Below, one piece after another: positions 8,205-15,505 of a DNA stretch of 33,230 bases (position 1 is its first letter; every line of letters begins with the position of its first letter). A program made the translations under genes and the position numbers. Source of the stretch: Bacillota bacterium (GTDB lineage: Bacteria; Bacillota; UBA994; UBA5500); the NCBI GenBank assembly GCA_012735505.1, contig JAAYHE010000047.1, positions 1-33,230 on the forward strand, written 5' to 3'. The notes beneath the pieces were generated by a model, which was given only the letters and a program-made list of their open reading frames with translations, was not told the DNA's origin and ran no database searches.

Positions 8205-9338
8205 CTACTTTACCTCCAGTGCGGCCTGCAAAATAGTTTCTGGTAGAATTAGCTCACCATTAGCCTGCAGCACGCGTTTAATCGGCACCTGCCCCTGCGC
8301 AGCCCTTTCAACCTCATTCACTAATTGACCAAGGTTCATTTCAGCCACGACTAGAGCTTTGAGTTGCTTAGCATACTGGGCAATTAGTTGGTCTGGGAAG
8401 GGCCATATGGTAATCGGTCTGATCAACCCAGCTTTGACACCTTGCTCCCTCGCTAAGCGAACGGCTCTAGTAGCCGAACGAGCCGTAGCGCCATAGGCGA
8501 AAATACCAATCTCGGCATCTTCCATGTCGATTGTTTCCCACAGCAAAATATCATCTAAGCTGTTATAAATCTTGTTATGCAAACGGTCTAGGAGTACAGC
8601 AGTTTTGTCAGGAGCGCTAGTTGGGAAGCCGCGCTGGTCGTGGGTCAGGCCGGTAATATGAAAACGATAGCCTTCGCCAAAGTTGGCTAACGGCGGCACA
8701 TCTCCCTGACTCTCGTCAAATGGTAGGTATTCGGATTTTGGTACGGTAGGTTTTGCGCGATCGATAATCGGAATCGGAGGTTCGTCTGGCAGTTCGATTC
8801 TTTCACGCATATGACCGATGACTTCATCCATCAGCAGGATAACTGGCGTGCGGTATTTTTCAGCGAAGTTAAAAGCTTTGATAGTCAGTTCGTAAGTCTC
8901 TGGCACCGATGATGGATAAATGGCAATAATTGGATGATCGCCATGGGTGCCCCAACGTGCTTGCATAACGTCAGACTGGGCAGGAGAAGTGGGTAAGCCA
9001 GTGCTAGGACCACCACGCATAACGTTAACAACTACGCAAGGAACCTCGGTAAATGTCGCAAAGCCAAGGTTTTCTTGTTTCAAGGAAAAACCTGGGCCAC
9101 TAGTAGCAGTCATAGCCTTAGCGCCCGTCAGTGACGCACCTACGACAGCTGCCATACTGGCAATTTCATCCTCCATCTGGATGAAACGACCTCCTACACG
9201 CGGTAGGCGTTCAGCCAGATGCTCGGCTATTTCGGTAGACGGGGTAATCGGATAGCCGGCGAAAAATTTCAAGCCAGCAGCTAGCGCACCTTCTACGCAA
9301 GCCTCGTTACCCTGTAGAAGCTTAACTGTCGGACTCAT
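8205..9338 (-). CDS. korA: 2-oxoacid:ferredoxin oxidoreductase, alpha subunit
   Basis: 377-residue alpha subunit. The GYPITPSTEI motif near residue 30 and the QMEDEIASMAAVVGAS block are the classic pyrimidine-domain signatures of KorA/PorA proteins. This subunit pairs with the beta subunit to form the TPP site; the C-terminal part is the transketolase C-terminal-like domain (LIRPITIWPFPDQ). The ATG at 9338 lies inside the end of the ferredoxin-subunit gene (17-nt overlap). The order korD-korA-korB-korC with a separate gamma subunit is the four-gene form. Together with gdhA downstream it supports conversion of 2-oxoglutarate to succinyl-CoA with reduced ferredoxin. Confidence 0.93.
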   Translation of the reverse strand: MSPTVKLLQGNEACVEGALAAGLKFFAGYPITPSTEIAEHLAERLPRVGGRFIQMEDEIASMAAVVGASLTGAKAMTATSGPGFSLKQENLGFATFTEVPCVVVNVMRGGPSTGLPTSPAQSDVMQARWGTHGDHPIIAIYPSSVPETYELTIKAFNFAEKYRTPVILLMDEVIGHMRERIELPDEPPIPIIDRAKPTVPKSEYLPFDESQGDVPPLANFGEGYRFHITGLTHDQRGFPTSAPDKTAVLLDRLHNKIYNSLDDILLWETIDMEDAEIGIFAYGATARSATRAVRLAREQGVKAGLIRPITIWPFPDQLIAQYAKQLKALVVAEMNLGQLVNEVERAAQGQVPIKRVLQANGELILPETILQAALEVK

Positions 9339-9537
9339 TCTTCTTCCCCCTTACTGTGACAGCGAAATCGGGGCAACGATCTACGCATTGGTTACACCCG
9401 ATACACTGTTCCTCTGATGTGATCTCTGGCACATTGCCCGCCTTAAAGGTAAAAACCTTGCGGGGGCAAAAGGCTGCGCAGATACCGCATTTCTTGCACC
9501 ATTTAGACTTGATAGATACGGTAAACTTGCGTCCCAT
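9322..9537 (-). CDS. korD: 2-oxoacid:ferredoxin oxidoreductase, delta (2x[4Fe-4S] ferredoxin) subunit
   Basis: 71-residue bacterial-type ferredoxin subunit with two CxxCxxCxxxCP motifs: Cys14, 17, 20, 24 and Cys45, 48, 51, 55. It carries electrons from the catalytic alpha/beta subunits to soluble ferredoxin. The ATG at 9537 immediately follows the stop of the upstream regulator gene, with a GGAAGGGG stretch 9-10 nt before it. The 3' end overlaps korA by 17 nt, so translation is probably coupled. The short N-terminal stretch and lack of a fused domain match the KorD/VorD type. Confidence 0.93.
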   Translation of the reverse strand: MGRKFTVSIKSKWCKKCGICAAFCPRKVFTFKAGNVPEITSEEQCIGCNQCVDRCPDFAVTVRGKKNESDS

Positions 9538-10518
9538 TTAACTAACCCCTTCCTTTTGTAAGTGCTCGTACTCCATTATGGCGGTCTTCAGCAGGTTAAC
9601 CGATGCCTGATCCGGGCGATAAACAAACTCGATTATTGTTTTGCCTGGAGGACACAGCTTTTCCACTTCCCGCCTGCGGCCGGGTGAAACAAGAAGCACA
9701 TCATTGCGCTCTATCACCTCGAGAATATCCTTCTCATTAGTAGAGATCGTGCTTTCAATCGGCAAATAATCGATGCCAGCACTCTCAATAGAATTAACCA
9801 CTTTCTCAGCGAAGTTCGTCGATATGCAAATTAGGCCAAGCCGTTGCCCCCGGGGTATGCGAGCAATCTTCACTACGCTCTCTAGCTGCGGATCTAGTGC
9901 AATAGCTAAGACGCGGCACTCGGCGGGAATTAGTGCTCTTACTTCATCCTGGTGAAAAAAGGTGGTAACCACCAAATCGACTTCGGACGCAATCCGACGC
10001 ACATATTCACGATTTTGCCTGATCTCTCCCAACACCAACGGGGTAATGGCAACGCCAGAATCCAGCTCTAGTTGGCGGGCAAAATAATCCACTTGCTCCC
10101 GGTTACACTCGATGAAAGCAATCTTGATTTTGCCCAAGCGAGATTCTCTTTCTCGAATCAGCTCCTCGACTAACTCCAACACTTCTGCATGGCTGATGCC
10201 AAAACTAGTTGCTGTATCCAACATTTCATTGGCGATCCGTAGTACGCGCTGTTTACGGCCTTCGGTTAAACGTTCGGTAGCTGCTTCCGCCACGAAAGTA
10301 CCTTTTCCTTGGTAAGAAATCAACTCCCCTTCTGCTTGTAACTCTTGATAGGCCATGCTCACCGTGTTGCGGCTAACGCCTAGCAAACTAGCTAACTGCC
10401 GCTCCGTAGGAAGTTTAAAGCCCGGTTGCCAAGCATTTTCCTCTATCTGTTTGCGGATCTGTTCTTTTATCTGGATGTACAAGGGAATGCCGGACTCACG
10501 AGATAGCTCGAACGCCAT
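9538..10518 (-). CDS. GntR-family transcriptional regulator of the kor operon
   Basis: 326-residue regulator. Residues about 5-75 form a GntR winged helix (IPLYIQIKEQIRKQI, LPTERQLASLLGVSRNTV, and a wing with GKGTFV), closest in style to YtrA-type proteins. Residues about 100-326 form a larger alpha/beta domain that does not resemble the FadR, HutC or aminotransferase effector domains. Its repeated strand patterns, such as KIKIAFIECN and DLVVTTFFH, suggest a small-molecule-binding or periplasmic-binding-like fold. The ATG at 10518 is 7 nt from AAGGTGG; a TTG at 10524 is less likely. It is the first gene of the kor-gdh unit and touches korD, so autoregulation and control of 2-oxoglutarate oxidation are likely. 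The ligand is unknown. Confidence 0.85.
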   Translation of the reverse strand: MAFELSRESGIPLYIQIKEQIRKQIEENAWQPGFKLPTERQLASLLGVSRNTVSMAYQELQAEGELISYQGKGTFVAEAATERLTEGRKQRVLRIANEMLDTATSFGISHAEVLELVEELIRERESRLGKIKIAFIECNREQVDYFARQLELDSGVAITPLVLGEIRQNREYVRRIASEVDLVVTTFFHQDEVRALIPAECRVLAIALDPQLESVVKIARIPRGQRLGLICISTNFAEKVVNSIESAGIDYLPIESTISTNEKDILEVIERNDVLLVSPGRRREVEKLCPPGKTIIEFVYRPDQASVNLLKTAIMEYEHLQKEGVS

Positions 10519-10666
10519 GGACAACCCACCTTCCTCGGACTAATGGCACAGTCCATCATTCCAATTCACTATATTTTATTCGTCAGACTACGACAGGTTC
10601 CTGCCTCACAATATGAATTTTTTGTCACGATTAAATGCCACTAGCGCCAACTTTCCGGCGTCACAG

Positions 10667-10705
10667 AAAAAATAAACGAGCATCCCTATCATCAGGGATG
10701 CTCGT
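10667..10705 (-). terminator. Rho-independent terminator after the PHP gene
   Basis: A perfect 12-bp stem (ACGAGCATCCCT, 10676-10687, with its complement at 10694-10705) closes a 6-nt loop. On the transcribed strand TTTATTTTTT follows. It lies 7 nt past the PHP gene stop and ends the spoVS-dipeptidase-PHP transcript before the gntR-kor operon. Confidence 0.9.
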
Positions 10706-10711
10706 AAGTAA

Positions 10712-11533
10712 TTAGGCCATTTGTTGCTTCGCAGCACTAATGGCAGCCACAGACCAAACGGGAGTAGAATAACAGCCTAATCTAGCACGCTCTCCATCGG
10801 CACAATGAAAATCGGAACCACCCGTCACCAAGAGACCCGCCCGTGCTGCTTGGTCAGCTATCCAGAGCATTTGTTCCGGCGTATGATCTGGATGCCAAAC
10901 CTCTACTCCCATTAGTCCGGCAGCCTGTAACTGCTTAAGTCGGGTGGGAGAAAAATCTGCACCTGGGTGGGCCCAAACAGCTATACCTCCTGCAGAGCGA
11001 ATTAGGGCTATAGCATGTTCTGGACTAATTTCCGTCCGGGGCACGTAGCTTGGACATCCCCTGCCAATTAGCCTGCGAAAAGCATCTGCCACATCAGCAG
11101 CGTAACCTCGCTCAACCAATGCATGAGCAATATGAGGTCTCCCAATGACACCGTTTCCAGCTATGTACTGAACCTGCTCCAGATCGATGGCAAAGCCCAA
11201 TTGGGCCAATCTAGACACCATTTGGGCTGCCCGCTCCTCCCGTCGAGCCTGCCAACGGGCTAACTCTTGCAATAATGGATCATAATTATGGTCCACCTGC
11301 AGACCTAAGATATGACACTCGCCCTCGCTGGTAGTACAACTAATTTCGATACCCGGCCATACTTCTACTCCCAACTCTATGCCTCTTTGAATTGCCTCGG
11401 GCACCCCTTGTACCGTATCGTGGTCGGTAAGGGCGAGAATGGAAAGCCCAGAATAGTAAGCGTACTCGACCAGTTGGTCCGGACGCAGGCAGCCATCGGA
11501 ATAACTAGAATGAGTGTGCAGATCAGCACCCAA
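10712..11533 (-). CDS. PHP-domain phosphoesterase (RNase AM/YciV-like)
   Basis: 273-residue polymerase-and-histidinol-phosphatase domain protein. The metal ligands are visible in the usual order: HTH at 6-8, DHD at 37-39, Glu63 in GIEIS, His74 in CHILG, AHPG near 208-211, and GGSDFH near 250. Family relatives hydrolyse 3',5'-nucleoside bisphosphates or trim 5' ends of structured RNA, so a phosphodiesterase/phosphatase role is likely; the exact substrate is not shown. No ATG is available. The TTG at 11533, 5 nt past the dipeptidase stop, with GGGG in the dipeptidase end as ribosome site, is the only start that keeps the metal-binding N-terminus. Last gene before a strong terminator. Confidence 0.87.
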   Translation of the reverse strand: MGADLHTHSSYSDGCLRPDQLVEYAYYSGLSILALTDHDTVQGVPEAIQRGIELGVEVWPGIEISCTTSEGECHILGLQVDHNYDPLLQELARWQARREERAAQMVSRLAQLGFAIDLEQVQYIAGNGVIGRPHIAHALVERGYAADVADAFRRLIGRGCPSYVPRTEISPEHAIALIRSAGGIAVWAHPGADFSPTRLKQLQAAGLMGVEVWHPDHTPEQMLWIADQAARAGLLVTGGSDFHCADGERARLGCYSTPVWSVAAISAAKQQMA

Positions 11534-11538
11534 GACTA

Positions 11539-12537
11539 CTAACCCCAGACCTGCCGGAAGACTCTGAGATAGTTACCTCCTAGAATAAGGCGAATATGCT
11601 CATCGCTGTAACCCCGCCGACATAGTCCTTCGGTAATTAAAGGCATTTTAGTGACGTCAGTTAGACCTTCTGGGGTAGCTCCGATGCCATCAAAGTCAGA
11701 GCCAAGACCGACATGCTCCGGCCCAACCAATTGCACAATATGGTCAATATGGTCAAGCAAATCATCGATGGTCGGCTTGCCATCTTCTTTGACAAAAGCA
11801 GCAGCAAAATTCATCCCCATGACGCCGCCGTTCTTGGCCAGAGCCTTAATCTGCTCGTCCGTTAGGTTACGGCGGTGATTGCAGACAGCACGGGCGTTAG
11901 AGTGAGAAGCAATAATTGGCTGAGTGCTTATCTCGATAACATCCCAAAAACCGGGATCAGACAAGTGGGAAACGTCGACTAGTATACCGAGTCGGTTCAT
12001 TTCTTGCACCACGGCAGCGCCAAACTCGCTCAGCCCTCCTTTGCTTCTAGCATCGCCCACGCCATCGGCAATATCGTTGCGCTGATTCCAAGTCAAACCA
12101 ATAGAACGAACGCCCAGCCGATGGAACATGCGTAGTACTCCCAAATCACCTTCTAAAGCCTCTCCGCCTTCAATAGCCAGTACGGCTGCTACCTTGCCCT
12201 GTTCCTTGGCCTTCATGATATCGTCGACAGTAGTAGCCATAAGCATGCGATCACTATTAGCTTCTAACTCGGTAAAAAAGGCGTCGAAAAGCTGCATAGC
12301 TCGCTTCAAGGACCGATCGGGCTTGTAAATAGGCTCGATATAGGCTGCAAAGAATTGGACGTCTACCCCGCCTTCCTGCATGCGTGGCAAATCAAGATGC
12401 CCTTCCGCATTACGCTCACCTAGCTTATATGGCTGCTGGCGGCGATAAGGGCTACGCCCCAACACTCGCAATAATGTGTCACAATGGGTATCAACGACGA
12501 TTGCGCCTTGATGCAACTTACGGGCCCTTTCCTCCAT
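11539..12537 (-). CDS. Membrane dipeptidase family M19 (renal-dipeptidase-like)
   Basis: 332-residue zinc dipeptidase of peptidase family M19, about the normal length for soluble bacterial members. Metal and active-site motifs in order: DTHCDT at 16-21, the AIEGGEAL segment with the bridging Glu near 123, DVSHL, ASHSNAR, and GSDFDG near the C-terminus. There is no signal peptide, so it should act in the cytoplasm on dipeptides, possibly including D-amino-acid dipeptides from peptidoglycan turnover. The ATG at 12537 has GGGGGAAGAAGG just upstream. It follows spoVS by about 72 nt and precedes the PHP gene by 5 nt, so it likely shares the sporulation-induced transcript. The physiological substrate is not deducible. 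Confidence 0.92.
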   Translation of the reverse strand: MEERARKLHQGAIVVDTHCDTLLRVLGRSPYRRQQPYKLGERNAEGHLDLPRMQEGGVDVQFFAAYIEPIYKPDRSLKRAMQLFDAFFTELEANSDRMLMATTVDDIMKAKEQGKVAAVLAIEGGEALEGDLGVLRMFHRLGVRSIGLTWNQRNDIADGVGDARSKGGLSEFGAAVVQEMNRLGILVDVSHLSDPGFWDVIEISTQPIIASHSNARAVCNHRRNLTDEQIKALAKNGGVMGMNFAAAFVKEDGKPTIDDLLDHIDHIVQLVGPEHVGLGSDFDGIGATPEGLTDVTKMPLITEGLCRRGYSDEHIRLILGGNYLRVFRQVWG

Positions 12538-12609
12538 CCTTCTTCCCCCTTCTAGGCATGTTTAAAAGAAACCTACAACGGCGCCACTAATGGCTAAGCA
12601 TCTGGACAA

Positions 12610-12870
12610 CTACCAAGTCTTAACGATCAGTTTAATAGCAGTACGTTCCTCTCCATCGATTATAACGTCGGCAAAAGCTGGGATACAAACAAGATTGATC
12701 CCACTCGGGGCCAAGAATCCGCGAGCGATTGCAACCGCTTTCACGGCCTGGTTGAGGGCACCTGCCCCGACCGCTTGCAGTTCAGCTTCCCCACGTTCTC
12801 GAATAACGCCGGCCAATGCTCCTGCTACAGAATTAGGGTTCGACTTTGCTGAGACTCTTAAAAGTTCCAC
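12610..12870 (-). CDS. spoVS: Stage V sporulation protein S
   Basis: 86-residue SpoVS, a small Alba-fold-like protein conserved in spore formers and needed in Bacillus subtilis for normal progress through late sporulation. The sequence starts with ELLRVSAKSNPNSVAGALAG and continues with the conserved GAGALNQAVKAVAIARGF and IPAF blocks, essentially the whole family profile. The start is the GTG at 12870, with AAGGAGG 7 nt upstream; a longer open frame to 12960 is spurious because it runs through this ribosome site. A close match to a SigH promoter lies 145-170 nt upstream. The gene order rny, ymdB, spoVS is the one known from B. subtilis. Confidence 0.96.
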   Translation of the reverse strand: MELLRVSAKSNPNSVAGALAGVIRERGEAELQAVGAGALNQAVKAVAIARGFLAPSGINLVCIPAFADVIIDGEERTAIKLIVKTW

Positions 12871-13014
12871 TGCCTCTCCTCCTTGCCCAAGTTTTCGCCC
12901 AGCGTTAGAGGCCAGATCTGCTCCTCCTCGCTGCTCAGGTAAACAAGAAGCAAGCCCCACTTACAAAAAGTTGGGCAATACTTACAGACCTGACATCTTG
13001 CTCTCTTGTTTATT

Positions 13015-13042
13015 ATTCAATGAGTCCCAGCAAAGTCCTTTT
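13015..13042 (-). promoter_or_regulatory. spoVS: SigH-type promoter of spoVS
   Basis: On the minus strand AAAGGACTT (-35) is followed, with 17 nt between AGGA and GAAT, by ATTGAAT (-10). This agrees with the SigH consensus (RnAGGAwWW, 11-12 nt, RnnGAAT) at nearly every position. SigH drives spoVS in B. subtilis. The start would be near 13007, giving a leader of about 135 nt. Within it a 7-of-8-bp hairpin is possible at 12954-12976. Confidence 0.75.
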
Positions 13043-13091
13043 GCAACATTAAAATTTTGCCTGTAGTTGTTACTGGCAAGGGAAGATAAAG

Positions 13092-13883
13092 TTAGTCAAT
13101 CAGCTCGCTAATACGTGTAGGCGGTTGCACAGCCTGAGGCGAATTAGCATCCACAAGAATATGGATTGCGTTTGCCTGTACTGGGCCCTTGGCTACTTCG
13201 AATCGTGCCGGTAAGCCGCTCAGGAACTTTTGCACGACAGGTTCAATAGTTACACCCAAGATGGAATCGCGGGCTCCAACCATGCCAACGTCGGAAATAA
13301 AGGCAGTACCTTTCGGCAAAAGGCGCTCATCAGCCGTTTGTACATGGGTGTGTGTGCCTAAGACGACGGTGACACGCCCATCCAAGTAATATCCAAGCGC
13401 AGCCTTTTCCGACGTAGCTTCTGCATGCACGTCAACGACCACAATGTCGCCCAGCCGAGTCTCGTCCTGTAAGATCTGATCAACTGCCCGAAAGGGGCAA
13501 TCCAGTTCTGGCATGAAGGTGCGACCACAGACATTAACCACCAAGACCCGGCGCGGCGGCAACCCTACTTCCACCACTACACTCCCCCGGCCAGGTGCTC
13601 CTGGCGGATAGTTAGCAGGCCGTATAATCCGTCTTTCTTCCGACAACAAGTCTAAAGCCTCGCGCTTGTCCCAAATGTGATTACCACTAGTGATAATATC
13701 TACTCCAGCACGAAAGAGCTGCTCAGCAACATCACGAGTTATCCCCTTACCACCGGCAGCGTTCTCACCATTAGCGATAACCAAATCAACCTGATAACGC
13801 CGCTTCACCCTGCTTAGCAACTCCGGCAAACTCTGCCTCCCAGGACGCCCCACAATGTCGCCAATAAACAATATGCCTAGCAT
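13092..13883 (-). CDS. ymdB: YmdB-type metallophosphoesterase (cyclic nucleotide phosphodiesterase)
   Basis: 263-residue calcineurin-like phosphoesterase of the YmdB (TIGR00282) family. Metal-binding motifs are GD at 8-9, NGEN near 38-41, GNHIWD at 67-72, DVHAEATSEK, and GTHTHVQT. In B. subtilis YmdB hydrolyses 2',3'-cyclic nucleotides and affects biofilm and motility gene expression, and it sits beside RNase Y as here. The ATG at 13883 lies 7 nt after GGAGG; a GTG two codons upstream is too close to that site. A large hairpin overlapping the rny stop separates it from rny, so the two may be expressed at different levels. The biological substrate in this organism is inferred. Confidence 0.92.
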   Translation of the reverse strand: MLGILFIGDIVGRPGRQSLPELLSRVKRRYQVDLVIANGENAAGGKGITRDVAEQLFRAGVDIITSGNHIWDKREALDLLSEERRIIRPANYPPGAPGRGSVVVEVGLPPRRVLVVNVCGRTFMPELDCPFRAVDQILQDETRLGDIVVVDVHAEATSEKAALGYYLDGRVTVVLGTHTHVQTADERLLPKGTAFISDVGMVGARDSILGVTIEPVVQKFLSGLPARFEVAKGPVQANAIHILVDANSPQAVQPPTRISELID

Positions 13884-13914
13884 AATCACACCTCCTTCTG
13901 TCTCACTAAGGAAA

Positions 13915-13956
13915 AGCGGCGTGAAACGAGGGACTCTCCCTCGTTCCAGCGCCGCT
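13915..13956 (-). terminator. Two-tier hairpin overlapping the rny stop codon
   Basis: The outer arms AGCGGCG (13915-13921) and CGCCGCT (13950-13956) pair over 7 bp. The inner arms AACGAGGGA (13925-13933) and TCCCTCGTT (13937-13945) pair over 9 bp around CTC. The transcribed strand continues TTTTCC. Its 5' side contains part of the rny TAG. It could be a partial terminator, an RNase Y autoregulatory target or a 3'-end protector; the ymdB ribosome site lies about 20 nt beyond. Confidence 0.6.
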
Positions 13957-15472
13957 ATTTAGCATAGTTTACAGCTCTCGTTTCCCTGATTACAGTTACT
14001 TTTATCTGACCAGGGTAATCCAATTCCTTTTCTACTTTCTTGGCAATATCATGTGCAATGCGTACCGAAGCCAGATCGTCTACCTTTTCTGGCTTAACTA
14101 TTATGCGGATCTCTCGCCCAGCTTGAATGGCGTAGGTCTTATCAACGCCTTCGAAGGAGTCAGCTATTTCCTCTAGCTTTTCTAAGCGCTTGATATAGCT
14201 CTCTAAACTCTCCCTCCGGGCGCCAGGACGAGCAGCTGATAAAGCATCGGCCGCTTGTACCAAAACTGCCTCGATGGTTTCAGGTTCAATGTCATTATGG
14301 TGGGCTGCTATAGCATGTACAACCGCCGACTGTTCGCGATACTTTCTAGCTACATCGGCGCCGATCTTTACATGCGATCCCTCAACCTCATGGTCGATAG
14401 CCTTACCAATGTCGTGCAACAAGCCAGCTCTGCGAGCCACGTTGACATCGGCTCCTAATTCTGCCGCCATAATGGAGGCTAGGTGAGCAACCTCGATAGA
14501 ATGCTTCAATACATTCTGCCCATAACTTGTCCGAAAACGAAGGCGACCCAATAGCTTGATCAATTCTACATTAAGACCATGCACGCCAACCTCTAAGGCG
14601 GCTTGCTCGCCTTCCTCCCGGATGCGATTTTCTATTTCGCGTTGTGCTTTCTCAACCATCTCTTCTATGCGAGCAGGGTGAATACGACCGTCTGCCACAA
14701 GACGCTCTAAAGCTATACGCGCCACTTCCCTACGGATAGGATCAAACCCAGAGATAATTACGGCTTCTGGGGTATCATCAATAATCAAATCAATACCAGT
14801 TAAGGTTTCCAAGGTACGTATATTGCGCCCTTCGCGGCCGATAATCCGCCCCTTCATCTCGTCATTAGGTAATTCCACCACAGAAACTGTCGTTTCTGCC
14901 ACATGGTCAGCTGCACAACGCTGGATAGCAAGGGTGATAATTTCCCTAGCTCTTTTATCAGCTTCTTCTCTGGCCCGTGCTTCAGTGTCCTTAATCAGCA
15001 TCGCTGCTTCATATTCTATCTCTTTTCTAATGCTGTCCAAGAGCATCTGCTTTGCTTCCTGCGAACTTAGGCCAGAAATACGCTCCAGCTCGGCCAGTTG
15101 CTCTGCAATAATTTCATCTATTTTGGCTTTCTGCCGGTCTAGCTCATTGCTCTTGCGCAGCACTTGCTCCTCTTTTTTCTCCAACTGATTCGCCTTACGC
15201 TCCAGTGTTTCGTCCCGCTGCATAACCCGTCTTTCTAAACGTTGCAATTCAGAACGGCGCTCGCGAACTTCTTTATCAAACTCTAAGCGTAGCCGATGCG
15301 CTTCTTCCTTGGCTTCTAGCAATAATTCCCGTTTCTTTGCATCAGCCGCCTTCGTTGCTTCTTCAACGATCCGACGCGCTTCTTGCTCGGCGCCGCCAAT
15401 CTTTTGTTCAGCAATATGCTTGCGGTATAAGAAGCCGGCCACGCCAGCCAGCGGAATACCTATTACAATCAC
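13955..15472 (-). CDS. rny: Ribonuclease Y
   Basis: RNase Y, the membrane-anchored endoribonuclease that starts mRNA decay in Firmicutes. From the GTG at 15472 there are 505 residues: a short hydrophobic N-terminus (1-16), a long charged coiled coil (about 25-175), a KH domain with [12 protein letters not shown] at about 208-219, and an HD domain with the catalytic LHDIGKAID at 352-360. The N-terminus is uncertain. The GTG has no ribosome site and cuts the membrane helix short. The only strong site (AAAAGGGAGG, 15511-15520) is followed 8 nt later by an in-frame ATA at 15502, which would add ten residues ([10 protein letters not shown]) and complete the helix. ymdB and spoVS follow. Confidence 0.95.
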   Translation of the reverse strand: MIVIGIPLAGVAGFLYRKHIAEQKIGGAEQEARRIVEEATKAADAKKRELLLEAKEEAHRLRLEFDKEVRERRSELQRLERRVMQRDETLERKANQLEKKEEQVLRKSNELDRQKAKIDEIIAEQLAELERISGLSSQEAKQMLLDSIRKEIEYEAAMLIKDTEARAREEADKRAREIITLAIQRCAADHVAETTVSVVELPNDEMKGRIIGREGRNIRTLETLTGIDLIIDDTPEAVIISGFDPIRREVARIALERLVADGRIHPARIEEMVEKAQREIENRIREEGEQAALEVGVHGLNVELIKLLGRLRFRTSYGQNVLKHSIEVAHLASIMAAELGADVNVARRAGLLHDIGKAIDHEVEGSHVKIGADVARKYREQSAVVHAIAAHHNDIEPETIEAVLVQAADALSAARPGARRESLESYIKRLEKLEEIADSFEGVDKTYAIQAGREIRIIVKPEKVDDLASVRIAHDIAKKVEKELDYPGQIKVTVIRETRAVNYAK

Positions 15473-15505
15473 TGCCCATGAAAATATCTGTCCAGTACCT
15501 ATAAT

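Noticed and set aside
12590-13066. 158-codon plus-strand open frame opposite spoVS
   Set aside because: It crosses the SigH promoter and spoVS, is Ala/Ser/Pro rich without family features, and opposes a highly conserved gene.
15477-15479. ATG near the 5' end of rny as its start codon
   Set aside because: It is out of frame with the RNase Y sequence and the frame it opens closes within about 16 codons.
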